Part shown: positions 51,768-63,258 of the stretch, piece by piece
Layout of the letters: every line of letters begins with the position of its first letter
Numbering within the stretch: the first letter of the stretch is position 1
Assembly (NCBI GenBank): GCA_963924555.1
Contig: OZ004588.1
Location: forward strand, 4,216,001 to 4,280,000
Source: Crambe crambe
Taxonomy: Eukaryota > Porifera > Demospongiae > Poecilosclerida > Crambeidae
Length of the DNA stretch: 64,000 nt
Direction of reading: 5' to 3'
The notes under the pieces: generated by a model
The model's input: only the letters and a program-made list of their open reading frames with translations
The model's database searches: none
Told to the model about the DNA's origin: nothing
Program-made: the position numbers and the translations under genes

Positions 51768-53801
51768 GTTTCACATACCCTCCAATGATTAAAATTTGAC
51801 CTCCTTGTAAAACTGCAATAGAACAAGAACTCTTTGCTGAAGGCATTTCTCCAAGAACAGACCATTTCTCTGCTGCAGGATCGAAGCTATGTACTGTGGT
51901 GGTAATTTTCCCAGATTGATTCTGCCCACTTGCAATGATTAACTTTCCATTAATTACTGCTGCACCAGATCGGAAATAAGGAGAGTCAGTAATAACTTTC
52001 CAAACTTTCCTTGTTTGATCACTTGTTATCAGCTCAGAAAGAGAACAGCTGTATACTGACTGCATAGCTCCATCAGCTTTCAATCTGCATGTCAAATAAC
52101 TTTGCTCTAAAAAAGAAATTTAACCTAGCTATAGCTAGCTAGCAAGCTCTAAAAACAGTAGCTAGCTAGCTACACTTCAAAAAGTAGGGTTGACACTCTT
52201 TTGATTATGAATAGCACCATCACAATGGACTGTAGTTTTAGAGCTAGTATACTATACTTGCTCCAGCACCTATACTATATGGAAAACCGACGATGCCACC
52301 AGATTGAGCCAGAAGAAGGTACATATAGTAGCACCCTTCATTAGACTCCCTCGCTTCACTTGCCAATAATATTTACCATAATAATTGTCAAGAGTACTGC
52401 ACATACATCTCTTACTCATTAAATTGACCTTTATTATTGGGTATGTATGGCTATGGGGCCCAATCTCTACACCTTTGATGTACCATTGGTATGTGGCAGT
52501 GCAGTACTAATGGTTAATGGTCTATTCTGTGTATCATGTCCCAGAATCTGTGGAATAGTGTTCAGTGAAGAGTGCCTCTAGCTAAAAATTACCCATTACT
52601 GTAACTAGTCATGTTTTTAAGGATATTATTGTCTTTTACTTTCACACAAATTTGTGTCCATTCCAGCCTAGCAGTCACTATCACATGACTTTATATGGCA
52701 TGAAAGCAGTGACACTCTTAGTAGTGCTACATATAAGCACAAATAAGCATGACAACATAAAGAATCCACACATAACTCATCTTAGATTCAAATTGAGCAA
52801 TAGTATGATTAGCCAGTTGTGTGTGAAATCAACACAAGAGTGTATACAACTAGGCAAAGTCACACAAGGAAATATATATCATATTTTAATAGGAATCTGT
52901 ATAACAACCCCAATCTAGGGTTCGTATGATTGGAATCATAGCCTGAGAAGTATATAGCTAGGTTTGTGTCACACGATAACCAACAAAAAAACAACAACAA
53001 CAACTCATGCAGTATTGTCTGTAACCCTAATTCACTTACCCTCCTAACAAATATATTTGTCCTGTCAAATTGCAAGCTGCAATGGACATAAAGGTTACTG
53101 GTTGTGGAAGTGGACACACTACACTCCATTCCATTGACGAAATATCAAGAACCTCAACCACACTTACATAGACATCATCATCAGATATTCCCCCAGCAAC
53201 AACAACATGGGAACTTGTAGAAACTGCACTTGAAGCACTCCGCTTAGTTAACATTGGAGGAAACTTTACAGACCATTTTTTGGATCCATCTTCATAACTG
53301 GTTAGGACGTCACAAACACAAGCAGTAACTATACTATGTCCCCCGATTATTGTCACCAATCCTTTAATCAGAATCATGCTGAATGTATAATAAGCTGTGA
53401 TCGGAAGGGAAGTCCAAATGTCGGTTGCAATATCATATTTCATGACTGTCCTTGTGAATTCCATCTTTCCTGTATTTCCACCACCAACATACACATTGTT
53501 ACCATGAGTGACAATATGAGGACGAACCATACCACAGGGCATTGGTGAGCAGCCTCTCCAAAGAAGATGGGCTCGATAAATATCCTGTAAAAAAATTCCA
53601 GAGTTGATTAGAGCATTAGTTTTTTGGACCACATCTGTGACTTATGGTATTATATAATACAAACTATGCAATGCAAGAACATGCTGATATGTGACTCCTA
53701 AACATCTGCAACTGAATTTTATAGCACTTACAGGTAAAGTCTTTTGCAAATGATCTATCTTTTCTTGGAGAAGCTGCACTTCAAGACCTTCTTTATTCAT
53801 A
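51768..53801 (-). CDS. Coiled-coil/kelch-repeat protein, interrupted by the transposon
   Basis: Exons seen: 53732-53801 (MNKEGLEVQLLQEKI, a short coiled coil, ATG at 53800), 53040-53584, and 51768-52104 (or 52106). Kelch blades are marked by NVYVGGG, LVTIIGGH, VVVAGGI, IYLLGG, LIIASGQ and ILIIGGY, each followed by a Trp-containing strand (WTSLP, WSVKFP, WSVVCPL, WKVITD, WSVLGE). That makes about six repeats, a full beta-propeller. The join 53040 to 52104 does not fit in phase, so a micro-exon is probably missed. No BTB/BACK domain is in view; upstream exons may exist. In this haplotype the frame runs over the target duplication and stops at a TAG in the transposon end, losing about 21 residues after the last GGY. 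Confidence 0.85.
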
Positions 53802-55209
53802 CTAAGTAGAATTAAGTTTACTATCATTATAGTATCACTCAGTATAGTCCAACCCTAGCCCTAGCCTCCTTATAGTATGCTGATGACGATAGTGGGAGGT
53901 GCTAATTTGATGACTTGATCGTTGCCTCAGGAGCACAGAAGAAGAGGCTGTCAGTATTCTCTGTACCAAAGTTCTCCACGAGGCTCTTTTCAAAACCAGT
54001 CAGCAGACAGACAAATACTTCATAGACAGACCTGATGGCCAAGCTCTACATGAGGCAAGCCCAACATCTCCATAGCTGAAGCTGGAGCTGGAGAAACACT
54101 TTCAGCAGTTGCATTGTTTACTACAAACTAGTTGTCATAGAAACAAGGCCCTACCCAATTATCGTGATACTTAAAATTACACAAATTCATGAAAAACCAG
54201 TGCCTGCACAAGCAGAAGATACCATATAAGGCCTGGGTACGAGGCTAAGTCCAACCCATTTGAGTAACCTCCCTCCCTATCAATGACTTCAGCATTGCAG
54301 TGTTCAGTACTTCAGCATTGCAGTGTTCAGTACTTCAACATTGCAGTGTTCAATACTTCAGCAAAGCTATTTTAGCTAGGCAATATCAAGTCTACCAAAA
54401 AGTAGTGACCCCTTTAATGGTCGTTGTGGCTAAAAATAAACAGGTAGCTAGCTATAGGTGGCAAAAAATTGTGATTTGAAAGGAGAACAATATAAGTGAT
54501 GTAATTAAGTAGGTCTGGCCTAATGAACACTACAGGATGCTTATTGGATGCTTAATCACATCACCAAGGTGAAATTGTATTCTCCATGCCCTTGATAGTT
54601 TATCATCACTGTAATTATTGATGCAGAAGAACACAATTACTCAACTTGCCCATGGGATATAAACAAGGAAACTATAATACTGCTAAACCAGCTTTCTTAC
54701 TATTCATGAGATTATGCAACTATAATAATGCTGAACCAACTTGTAATTTATACATGCAGTGCATACTATAGCTTCAGCAAGTGAGAATATGCATACAAGT
54801 TCCACATGTGGGCTACCTAGCTTGAGGACGACAGACAGCTATGCTATACTGGAGATGGTCTAATAAAAGTTTCAGCTAATCCACCGTGATGTAGGTCATC
54901 ACATGCTCTCTGATTAAATTTTGTCCCTGTAGCCTTTGTTCACAGGGGACAACTTTTTCACTTTGAGGAATCATCCCACATTGTATTCAAGCAGATAGCT
55001 TCACCCACAGTTGAAATTGGTTGATTCTAATCTACAATAGCTACATTGGTTCATAGCCAAATTGATAGTACTCCCAATAATTCATACCTCATTTTTGCAG
55101 AGTACTCAGCTCATAGTCTGGATCCCAGAGTACTACTCAGCTCAGTTCACCGAGTCTGTACTGTAAAGGAAGCAAGCCACAAAGGTTCGAAATTCCACCC
55201 TTCCCTTAG
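53802..55209. other. Intergenic region between the kelch gene and the secreted orphan
   Basis: It holds a 47-codon open stretch after a CAG acceptor near 53930 (see rejected), the repeat-like word GGCCTGGGTACGAGGC near 54231, and a 23-bp tandem repeat (54286-54360). No gene was recognised. Confidence 0.5.
54286..54360. repeat. 23-bp tandem repeat, about 3 copies
   Basis: The unit ACTTCAGCATTGCAGTGTTC plus AGT is repeated three times with one or two mismatches. Confidence 0.85.
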
Positions 55210-55244
55210 GGAAAGTCCCTCGAGCTGCTTGCAGAGTATATAAG
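55210..55244 (+). promoter_or_regulatory. Promoter with canonical kappaB site and TATA box
   Basis: GGAAAGTCCC (55210-55219) is the exact complement of the canonical kappaB decamer GGGACTTTCC. It stands 17 bp upstream of TATATAAG (55237-55244), which is 84 bp upstream of the start codon. The spacing suits an inducible core promoter. Function is inferred from the motifs. Confidence 0.5.
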
Positions 55245-55327
55245 GGCTTGAAAAAGCATTCAAGACATTCAAATCGCACCTTCACTCGATCTCAACACAA
55301 CTCCATTCTTCATTACATAGCTATAAA

Positions 55328-55966
55328 ATGGCAGCTATTGCGGCTTATGTACCTTTCATCTTGTTATGGACTTTAAATGGCTACAATTTGTACTACTCGT
55401 CAGTTTCTGACATTTTTGCAACTTACATTATACCCACAGAAGGTATGTAGCTAATAGCTATAGCTAACTCCGCATTCGAAAAAATTTAAATGATATTTTT
55501 TATTTTTGCAGGATACAAAAATCATACATTGTATGCTGAAGCAGAAACTAGGTTCTTCAGCACCACCAACTCTAATGGCAGCAATTTAATGGATGATGAC
55601 CTATACATTCACCTAGAAGAGGCCAAGATCTTTTTAACAATTGATGGCATCAAAAAATACTTCAAAGTCAATACAACCATTGAACTAGTCCAAACTACAA
55701 CAGATATCAATGAAGCATCAATCTTTACACTAAATACAACACCAGAAGATCACAAAGTAGGAAATTTCTTCATACAGTACACAACCAGCGACCAGGAAAA
55801 TACGTCACTAGAAAGTTTCACCACTTACGATTTAATCATGAAACTCACTGATCGAACAATAGGACCATATCACCTGGCACTATGCAAACATGGTGACAGC
55901 TGTAATGGCATATACTTTGATCTTCTTGGACATGGCTCTTCACTACCAAGATTTAACCCTCAATAA
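55328..55966 (+). CDS. Small secreted glycoprotein, lineage-specific, unknown
   Basis: Two exons (55328-55442 and 55512-55966, in phase) give 189 residues. The N-terminus (MAAIAAYVPFILLWTLNGYN) is a good signal peptide, and no other membrane segment follows. The mature part has several N-glycosylation sequons (NHT, NGS, NTT, NTS) and only two Cys, both near the C-terminus (CKHGDSC). The alternating hydrophobic pattern suggests mostly beta structure. I do not recognise the family. An AATAAA overlaps the stop codon. The gene is convergent with MTHFD1, about 200 bp apart. With a TATA box and a kappaB site it could be an inducible secreted effector, for instance in defence; that is a guess. Confidence 0.75.
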
Positions 55967-56107
55967 ACTTTATAACTATGGTCATTCCAATGAACACAGG
56001 TACTAGAATCAAATTGAAAATGTCAGCTACTACAAATTATTGTTTTATATATTTATTCAGCATATATATATTTATTCAGCATCATTCAGTCTAGTCATGG
56101 AGTTATA

Positions 56108-56113
56108 TTTATT
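56108..56113 (-). terminator. Polyadenylation signal of MTHFD1
   Basis: AATAAA on the minus strand lies about 50 bases after the MTHFD1 stop codon. Confidence 0.5.
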
Positions 56114-56161
56114 TTTATAATAATAATAATTTTTAAATATTTTTTCCCAATGAAATTCAAA

Positions 56162-59100
56162 CTAAAATAAACCACTAATCTCTTCAGTATCAGGGTCAAT
56201 ATCTATGTCATAGAAGCATGGACGTGTTGATAGACCAGGCATGGTGCTGATGGAACCCACTAGGGGATATATAAATCCAGCGCCAACACTTGCACGAACA
56301 TCTCTAATAGGAACAACAAATCCAGAAGGCCTTCCTTTTAGTGCTGGATCATGTGAGAGAGATAAGTGAGTTTTAGCCATGCAGATAGGTAGTTTGCCAA
56401 AGCCAAGTGACTCATAGCATTCTAATTTCTGCCTGGCTTCATCCATCAATAAGATATCATCAGCCCCATAGACTTGACATGCAATGGTCTTGATTTTCTC
56501 TTCCAAGGAGAGGTCAAGATTGTAGAGAAATTGAAAATTTGTCTCAACACTACAAGCTGATTTAACTGCTTCTGCAAGTTGTACTGCTCCTTTTCCTAAA
56601 AACACACAACAAAAATGATTATAATGTACCTCTATACTGGGTAATAATCATGCAGGAGCAGATATTTTAAGGTTAATAAGAAAGCTGCACTCTTTATACT
56701 GTCAGGTGTTTTGCCTGCATCATATCATCATGCATCACATGAAAACTGCAGCTACATCCTGCATGTACTTCAACCTCATAATTATTATTTGATCAACTAA
56801 AGGTATGAACAAAAGAAGCACGTTACTCAATACCAATAACTATGTCAACATGAAGCCAGTCAGGATGCATCTACTCCGTGCCATGTTCACTCAGATGATT
56901 TATGCGAACTCAGCATTCCATGGTTCAGGCTTTAACTCACCCTCAGCAGCAAGCTTCCCAACTATGATGATTTCCCCACTCATGCCTTAATTATACACAT
57001 TATTACTTACAAAGGTAGAATATAATGATATTTATTTATAAGAAGAGTGTGATACAAGGTACTATACAACTGTATATCTATGCATACTATTCATGGCTCC
57101 AAAATGAACTGATGTACCTATGGCACACATGATGAAATTGTTAAAGCACGAGCTATTCTACTTCAAACACTTAGGGAAGGCTACCAGTCCTCCTTGTGCT
57201 TCTCACTCTCGCTGTCCAAGCAATGTACTTAGTTAGCTAGTTAGTACTATCATGAGTTAATGGTTAATGCTCTCTCAAACTTATACAAATGCTACAACAA
57301 AAGGTTACCATGCAGTCTTTTCACTTCTTTCTTTTCATTCTTTCTCTCTTTCTCGGCTTGATAGTTTCATGCAGTGTAAATCAACTGGTTCAACTAGCTG
57401 ATCTACACTACGCACATATAAATTACAGCTACCAGGAAAAATCTAGCCTTGCTACTCGTTATAATCATGGGTCAAAGGTGAGCTAACCAAGGCAAGTTCA
57501 TGTTCACAAGCTGGAAGCATTAAAAATATTTATTGTGTGATCAAGTTTCAATGAAGCTTAGTAGCAAATTATATACCAAGTAATAATGTAATGATGTGAC
57601 ATTTTTGCTCTCTAGAGCTATATTCTTCTAGCCAAAGCTAAATACCATCTTCTAGTTTTCAATGAGGCCAGCTGGACACCATTTTGGTACGTATTGTGCA
57701 ATTTGAACCTACAATCCTAACAAAGTTTAGAGCTTTGGCTCACTTCAAATATATCGAACCAAGCTAACTGCACTATACCTTCAATATTGCTCTTCTGAGG
57801 CTTAGTTGTAGTGCCAGGGAGCAAAAAACTCTAGCTCTGACTTGACTCTAGTTTGGAACTCTGCCCCTTGCACAGGCATGACCGGAAACCGGAAATAATA
57901 TTCAAGACATGTTGCTTATTCAGCTTGTAAAATTAAAATATCAATATCATTTTTCTACTTGGTATAAAGTTTGAAAAAGAAAAAAAATGTGGCCTGTTGC
58001 TGCACCCATGTTGAAGAACTCAAATTTAATTCTGTAGGTGTACGTGTGTGATAAATGTTGTAAGTTTATGCTTAATTTTAGACCTAACAGGATAAGGGTC
58101 AAGCCAGCCATGCCAGACATATGTAATAATTACTTCATTTATACAGACTGCAGTACCCAAGCTGCTATAGTCACTGGCACTCAACTACTTCTCATATTGG
58201 ATGTATGTATAGAATGCCAGAAGGTGGGTGACCTCATTTCAGGGGTGGATTTGTATTATGATGCATATATTATTGGGACTTTTTAAAGTGTCCTGAATAC
58301 AGGGGTGGCGGGTCCTGATTTGAGGGAGTTCACTGTATTAACTAGCTAGCTAAAACAGAATGGTAGGGTCGTACCCAGACCATATTTTCGAAAGGGGGAG
58401 AAAGGTCTAGATCTTGTACATGTCATTTGCGCATGCACCAGACCTTCCCGGAATTCCGGGTCATTATATCATTTGTGTACAGCCTAGGCTAGTACATAAT
58501 GGAATGGGTGTGGCTTATCAATGTAGAGACTAGGCTTCCATTTGATTCCGGGAATCCTTCCATATTCAGGAGCATAAAAAGAAGGCTTTCAGAAAAGTAA
58601 ACTCAGCCACATCATGACTATATTAAACAGGCGGGATCCTTTGTGGTCGTCATAGCTAGATGGTCTCTGATACTCTAAAATGGCAAGAAACAGCAGCAAC
58701 AAAACAATAGAAGTATCAGCTAGCTAGCTAGCTTATTATCGATCAGTCAATCTAGCTGCGCAGCTGGGGTTTTGTGCAAAGAAACACTAGAATGTGAGTT
58801 TTTTTAAAAAGAGAGGTTTGATGGTGGAGAGAAAATGCCTTATAGTGAACATAAATTTACATTAAATATTTGTAGTCACCTTCCACTACACAAACACTGG
58901 TTGTAACCAAGAAAATTATAAACACAAATTATTATCACTTGAAAATTTCCCTTACAATTTGCATATATAATCGAGCAAGACAGTATAATGCAAGCAACAC
59001 TTGACCTGAATCTGCTATCACTGAAATCTCAATACATGTTCATAATTATTTCGAATAGAAACTATAAGAGCCAGCATCACCACAACTAAAAGAGATGCCT

Positions 59101-62100
59101 ATCGCAATCCAATCAATGTAGTCAGAATAGACAGACAGACAGACAGACAAAGAGACAGACAAGGCAGGCAGACAGAGAAATGACTCTTTAACCTTCAGGT
59201 CCATGCACTGAGGGTTAATAACTGGTCACTCGTCATTGGAAATGATCAAACTAATTGAATATGGGAAGTAGAACTTTTGGATTACAAAATACACTCGTCC
59301 AACACAGGATGAATAAGGTAAAACATGAAAGAAGAGGAGGCTACTCCACAAAAGATGACTCAAAATGAGTCAATATTAATATACACTGAAGCCTAAGTAT
59401 GTTAACTTCCAATGGAACAATACTATTTGTACTTCCTTCATGATGGGGGTGCAAGAATGCTTTAGATGAAATCATGATATCCTTTAACCACTGGGCACCA
59501 TGCTGGTCACCACTATCACTTAAAATGCTCCAGGTGGACCAGCTAAAACACCATTTAATCTCAAGGATTCATTTAAGGGTCAATTTGCAACCAAAAGACA
59601 GGAAAGATAAATATTACATATATATACACATACAGCAGCTATATTATTGTTTAGATTTGTTGCCTTTATCTGATTCATAGTGGAGTTGCAATATTTCAGC
59701 TCATTGGGCATTTTAAGAAATCAATGTGATTTGCCTACATGATTCCTGCTCATATATACAAAATCTGAGTCACTCTCAACTGTTAGGATATTTGCATACA
59801 TGATTATACTAGCACTGTACCTCCTTGACTCCAGTGATTACAGATGATAGCATCAAATGCACCTGCTTGCCTGCTTAGCCTCTGGACAAGTTCACACTCC
59901 TTGTCAGAGTCAGTAGCAAATGAATTAATAGCCACCACTACAGGAATACCAAACAGCTTGATATTCTCAATGTGTTTTTGGAGATTCACAAAACCAGCTT
60001 CCACCAAAGGAAGATTTTCCTGCAAGCAGAAGTTTAAAGTAAACATCCTACACAAAATGAATGGATGTAAAAAAAACAACAACAGCAAATATGGTAGTCG
60101 ATGGGAATCCGTAGAAAATCACTAGACAAAACAAAAGTTTTCATGGCCTCCTTATATTTATGACGTATTGCACATGCATACCAAGTAGCTATTACACTTA
60201 ACGTTTTAGGGCAAGATACACATACAAAGTGGTATGCTATTAAGTATTAGCTTTCAGTGTGAGAGCCTAAAATAACGGAAACCTTAATAAACACATCAGT
60301 GTTTATAAACAGATTCTCTCATACATCATAATTATATAGAAGTGTTACTACACCAGCTGGCTCGTGCTCAGTTATTGGGATTCCCCATGCTGTATGAAAC
60401 TGAACATACTTGGAGGGAGTTTCCCCATGCTACATAAGGCTTTGATTTCCTGACTACATTCTTGTCTACCGTTTTGTATCCCCAATATAGAAGAGATGCC
60501 ATGCAGTAAGTACCAAAATCATTAAAGTTCATTTCGAAAACTACCAAAGTGAAACTGATATATTGTTATTTTGGATGTGATAACACAGCCAGAGGTTAAG
60601 TGTCACTGGCCAGTATTTGATTCCTTCCTTATGGAGTCAAACGTTGGGTATGAGTGGGTTGAGATTTGTCCACCCTGGTGATCCAGACATCAGACCCCGT
60701 CACACAGTATGTGAGTCAGTGGGGAAAAGTTGGCAGGCGAGATGTATCCCATCGGGATAGAGATAGCTAATTAACACTGCTCTATGGACATACTATAATC
60801 ATCTCTGCTTCTAGATGGTGTATACATTGCTGAGTGCTCCTTGGCTTCCTGTTTTCGTGCTGCCACATCCTTGGCTTTCCTTAATTAATAGTCAGGGTTT
60901 TATACAGGATTTTTTTCGTAGAGGGGGAAATGACTGTGTGGCCATTAGGCTACAGCGAGGGTGTGGGATGGGGCACATGCAGAGCGCAAAAGAAAATTCT
61001 ACTTGTTTTTGGAGGACTCATTGTTGCTACCATGAGTATCAGCAAATGCCAATGTTGCAGTTTATTTTTTTAACATGATTCTTTGGGGGGGGGGGGGGGG
61101 GGGGGGGAGGGGGGAATTTTTCTTGGATGGGGAAATCCCAGGTTTCCCACCCCCCCATGAAACCCTGATAGTATTAGCATAGCTTGAGCAGGGGAATTTG
61201 ACATCCTGCCAAATAGAAAGTGGAACTAAGACTTTAGGAAGCCATTCTATAGTTACAATATGCTGTAGGACCCCATGACTGCATGTGATAACTATATAAT
61301 AATGAACACTGAGGCCAAGGGATCTAGAAACCTGAAGGCCCTGGGCTGTCGTGTCAGCCCAAGCATAGCGAGGACTATGGGCCTGAAGATTTCTAAATGC
61401 TGTAGATCCTGTTGGTCAAGGTGTCTAACTGATTTAGAACATATACTATTTCCAAGCAGCTGAGTGAGGGTACCAAGCTTAGCAGCTCTGTGCCCTGAGA
61501 GGGAAGGCTGCTAAGCTTGAGGCCACTATGGCCCTCTAACTGACCAATCAGATTGTTTTATTCAGCAGTTATGTTTTGATTTTGTCATTGTTGTTTCAGC
61601 AAGCAGGCTATTATGTAGATAGACAACTGCAATTTTCTACTGTTTCTCATGGGTCTATTTCTTCAGCCCCAGGACCAGTAAAACTCGTGTTTTGCAGTGT
61701 TTTTGTCGAAAGTTTCATATCACACGATTACTTCACTCAATAGAACATGTGGTAAAAGCTGTAGAAATGTGGATGTTGCATGATTTATGTAGTAGCGTGG
61801 CTGTGAATGTGGCAATACTCATTACAGTATAAATCTATACTGACTGGTGGTTCAAAGGTCAATTGCTACATATGCACATGTGTTACTCATTGCATGGCAA
61901 CATGTAACGATGTAGGCCAGAGCAAGGAAGGGCAAAGCAGCTCAATACACCCAAGTGCTCGAGCTTCTAGCCAGGGTTATTTCAAGGGGGCAAGGGGGGG
62001 CGTCTGAACGATGGCTTGCCCCCCCTAGGATTTTAGCTAGCTTTCGTAGAATTCCACATACATGTACTGGTTTGTAGTTGCCCCTCTTCAAATTTTTTCA

Positions 62101-63258
62101 CTAGGCATTTGACCCCCCCCTCGAGGAAAATCCTGAATTAAACCCTGCTAGCTATGGGCTTGAGTCAACGATGAACTAGGTTTGACACTCTAAAAGTCCA
62201 ACAAAGAGGAGAGAGAGACCAAGAAGTACAGTTCAAAGGTCAGTTGCTACGTAGAAAGCAACATGCAAGGCACCAAAAACTGCAACTAGGCCATGCAAAA
62301 CAAGGTGCTAGAGACTAGGCTGGCAAAGAGAGCAACAAGCAAGGAAGCAGTGAGCCCAGACAACAAGAAGCAAGGTGCCAGAGACTAGCCCCACTGGGAA
62401 AAAGAGCACAGCTTAGGCTTAGCTAGAAGAAACAACTCAATAGCATGCAATTTCAAATGTTGCCACAGATTATCTGCGGGTGCAGGCCAGTACACTTTGA
62501 ATAAGACTATCCATACCTGTGTATATGCAGCATCTAATGGTTGACCAGATGTGACAGTAGGTCCCCCACCATGCATCTTCAAGGAGCGAATAGTGGCCAC
62601 CAAAACAGCACAATTAGGAACTAGTCCTGCATAAGGAAAGATCACCTACATGTCAGCTTATTCATCATACTTAAACTTATGTAGTTGAGGTTAAGCAAAG
62701 ATTTGTATTATGATCCACACCTGCTGCTTAAATGGTATCTTTATCCTTCTCCCCCCCCCCCCCCCCCCCCCCCCCCCCCGTTAAAAATTTGTGGATAAGG
62801 CTAAGGTATGCATATGGCTGCCACCACAGAATACATGATGATACAACTCAGGAATTTTATTTCAATTAATGAGTAGAGTAATGATGAAATCTACTTGTTC
62901 TGGCTGGTTACCATTGGGATATAGAAAATGAAAGGGTTCTGTGTGTTCTTTACTTAGGTTTCATAAAAATACCAAGTCCTATGAATACTTAACCATTTAG
63001 GTCAGTAGTTTTGAAGTCATACATACGTAACCTCATGAAAGGTCAGACCACAGCTAAATTATTATGGAATCTTACCACTGTATCTGCACTTAATATTGAA
63101 GAATTTCTCCATACCAATATCTGCACCGAACCCTGCCTCAGTTATTACGAAACCTTCAGGTCCCACAAGCTTCAGGGCTATCTTGTCAGCAAGGATGGAG
63201 GAGTTTCCGTGAGCAATATTGGCAAAAGGACCAGCATGAACAAATACAGGAGTTCCCT
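56162..63258 (-). CDS. MTHFD1: 10-formyl-THF synthetase domain of MTHFD1 (5' part outside window)
   Basis: The formate-tetrahydrofolate ligase domain makes 10-formyl-THF from formate, THF and ATP. Exons in view: 63076-63258, 62517-62626, 59821-60019, 56162-56595, all in phase, about 308 residues to the stop. Conserved blocks are [58 protein letters not shown]-type sequence, [46 protein letters not shown] and [19 protein letters not shown], ending GLF. Details ([15 protein letters not shown]) favour the cytosolic trifunctional MTHFD1 over mitochondrial MTHFD1L, but the dehydrogenase/cyclohydrolase part needed to decide lies beyond 64000. Confidence 0.93.
57310..58286 (+). CDS. Candidate small secreted protein nested in an MTHFD1 intron
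   Basis: Three stretches with consensus splice ends, all in phase 0, join into 163 codons: 57310-57477, 57616-57690 and 58038-58286. The start [20 protein letters not shown] is a strong signal peptide. The rest ([18 protein letters not shown], then [15 protein letters not shown]) has no recognised domain, and exon 3 has several Cys. A further donor (GTATGT at 58203) would give a longer product. The strand is opposite to the host intron. It is supported only by splice-site and frame consistency. Confidence 0.35.
58287..59820. other. MTHFD1 intron
   Basis: It contains a run of TAGC words near 58720 and a (GACA)n run at 59130-59149. No gene was seen. Confidence 0.5.
60020..60892. other. MTHFD1 intron
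   Basis: AT-rich intron DNA with short open frames only. Nothing was recognised. Confidence 0.4.
60893..61167. mobile_element. CAGGGTTT-ended element, 275 bp, ATAGT duplication
   Basis: The left end is CAGGGTTTTATACAGGAT and the right end is the complement of CAGGGTTTCATGGGGG. ATAGT flanks both sides (60888-60892 and 61168-61172). The interior has a G tract of about 25 (from 61086). There is no ORF. It is the same family as 61972-62147, and probably as the single end at 38079. Confidence 0.75.
61972..62147. mobile_element. CAGGGTT-ended element, 176 bp, CTAGC duplication
   Basis: The left end is CAGGGTTATTTCAAGGGGG and the right end is the complement of CAGGGTTTAATTCAGGAT. CTAGC flanks both sides (61967-61971 and 62148-62152). 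Two copies with 5-bp duplications support real insertions by one transposase type, which is not present in the window. Confidence 0.75.
62751..62779. repeat. 29-base C tract
   Basis: An uninterrupted run of C (with C/T just before it) in an MTHFD1 intron. Length is uncertain in any read-based assembly. Confidence 0.8.

Noticed and set aside
53931-54075. 47-codon plus-strand open stretch after a CAG acceptor (CTKVLHEALFKTSQQ within it)
   Set aside because: No start, partner exon or known family; too short to call.
55184-55197. GGTTCGAAATTCC resembling a tRNA B box
   Set aside because: Spacing is wrong and no A box or cloverleaf can be formed around it.
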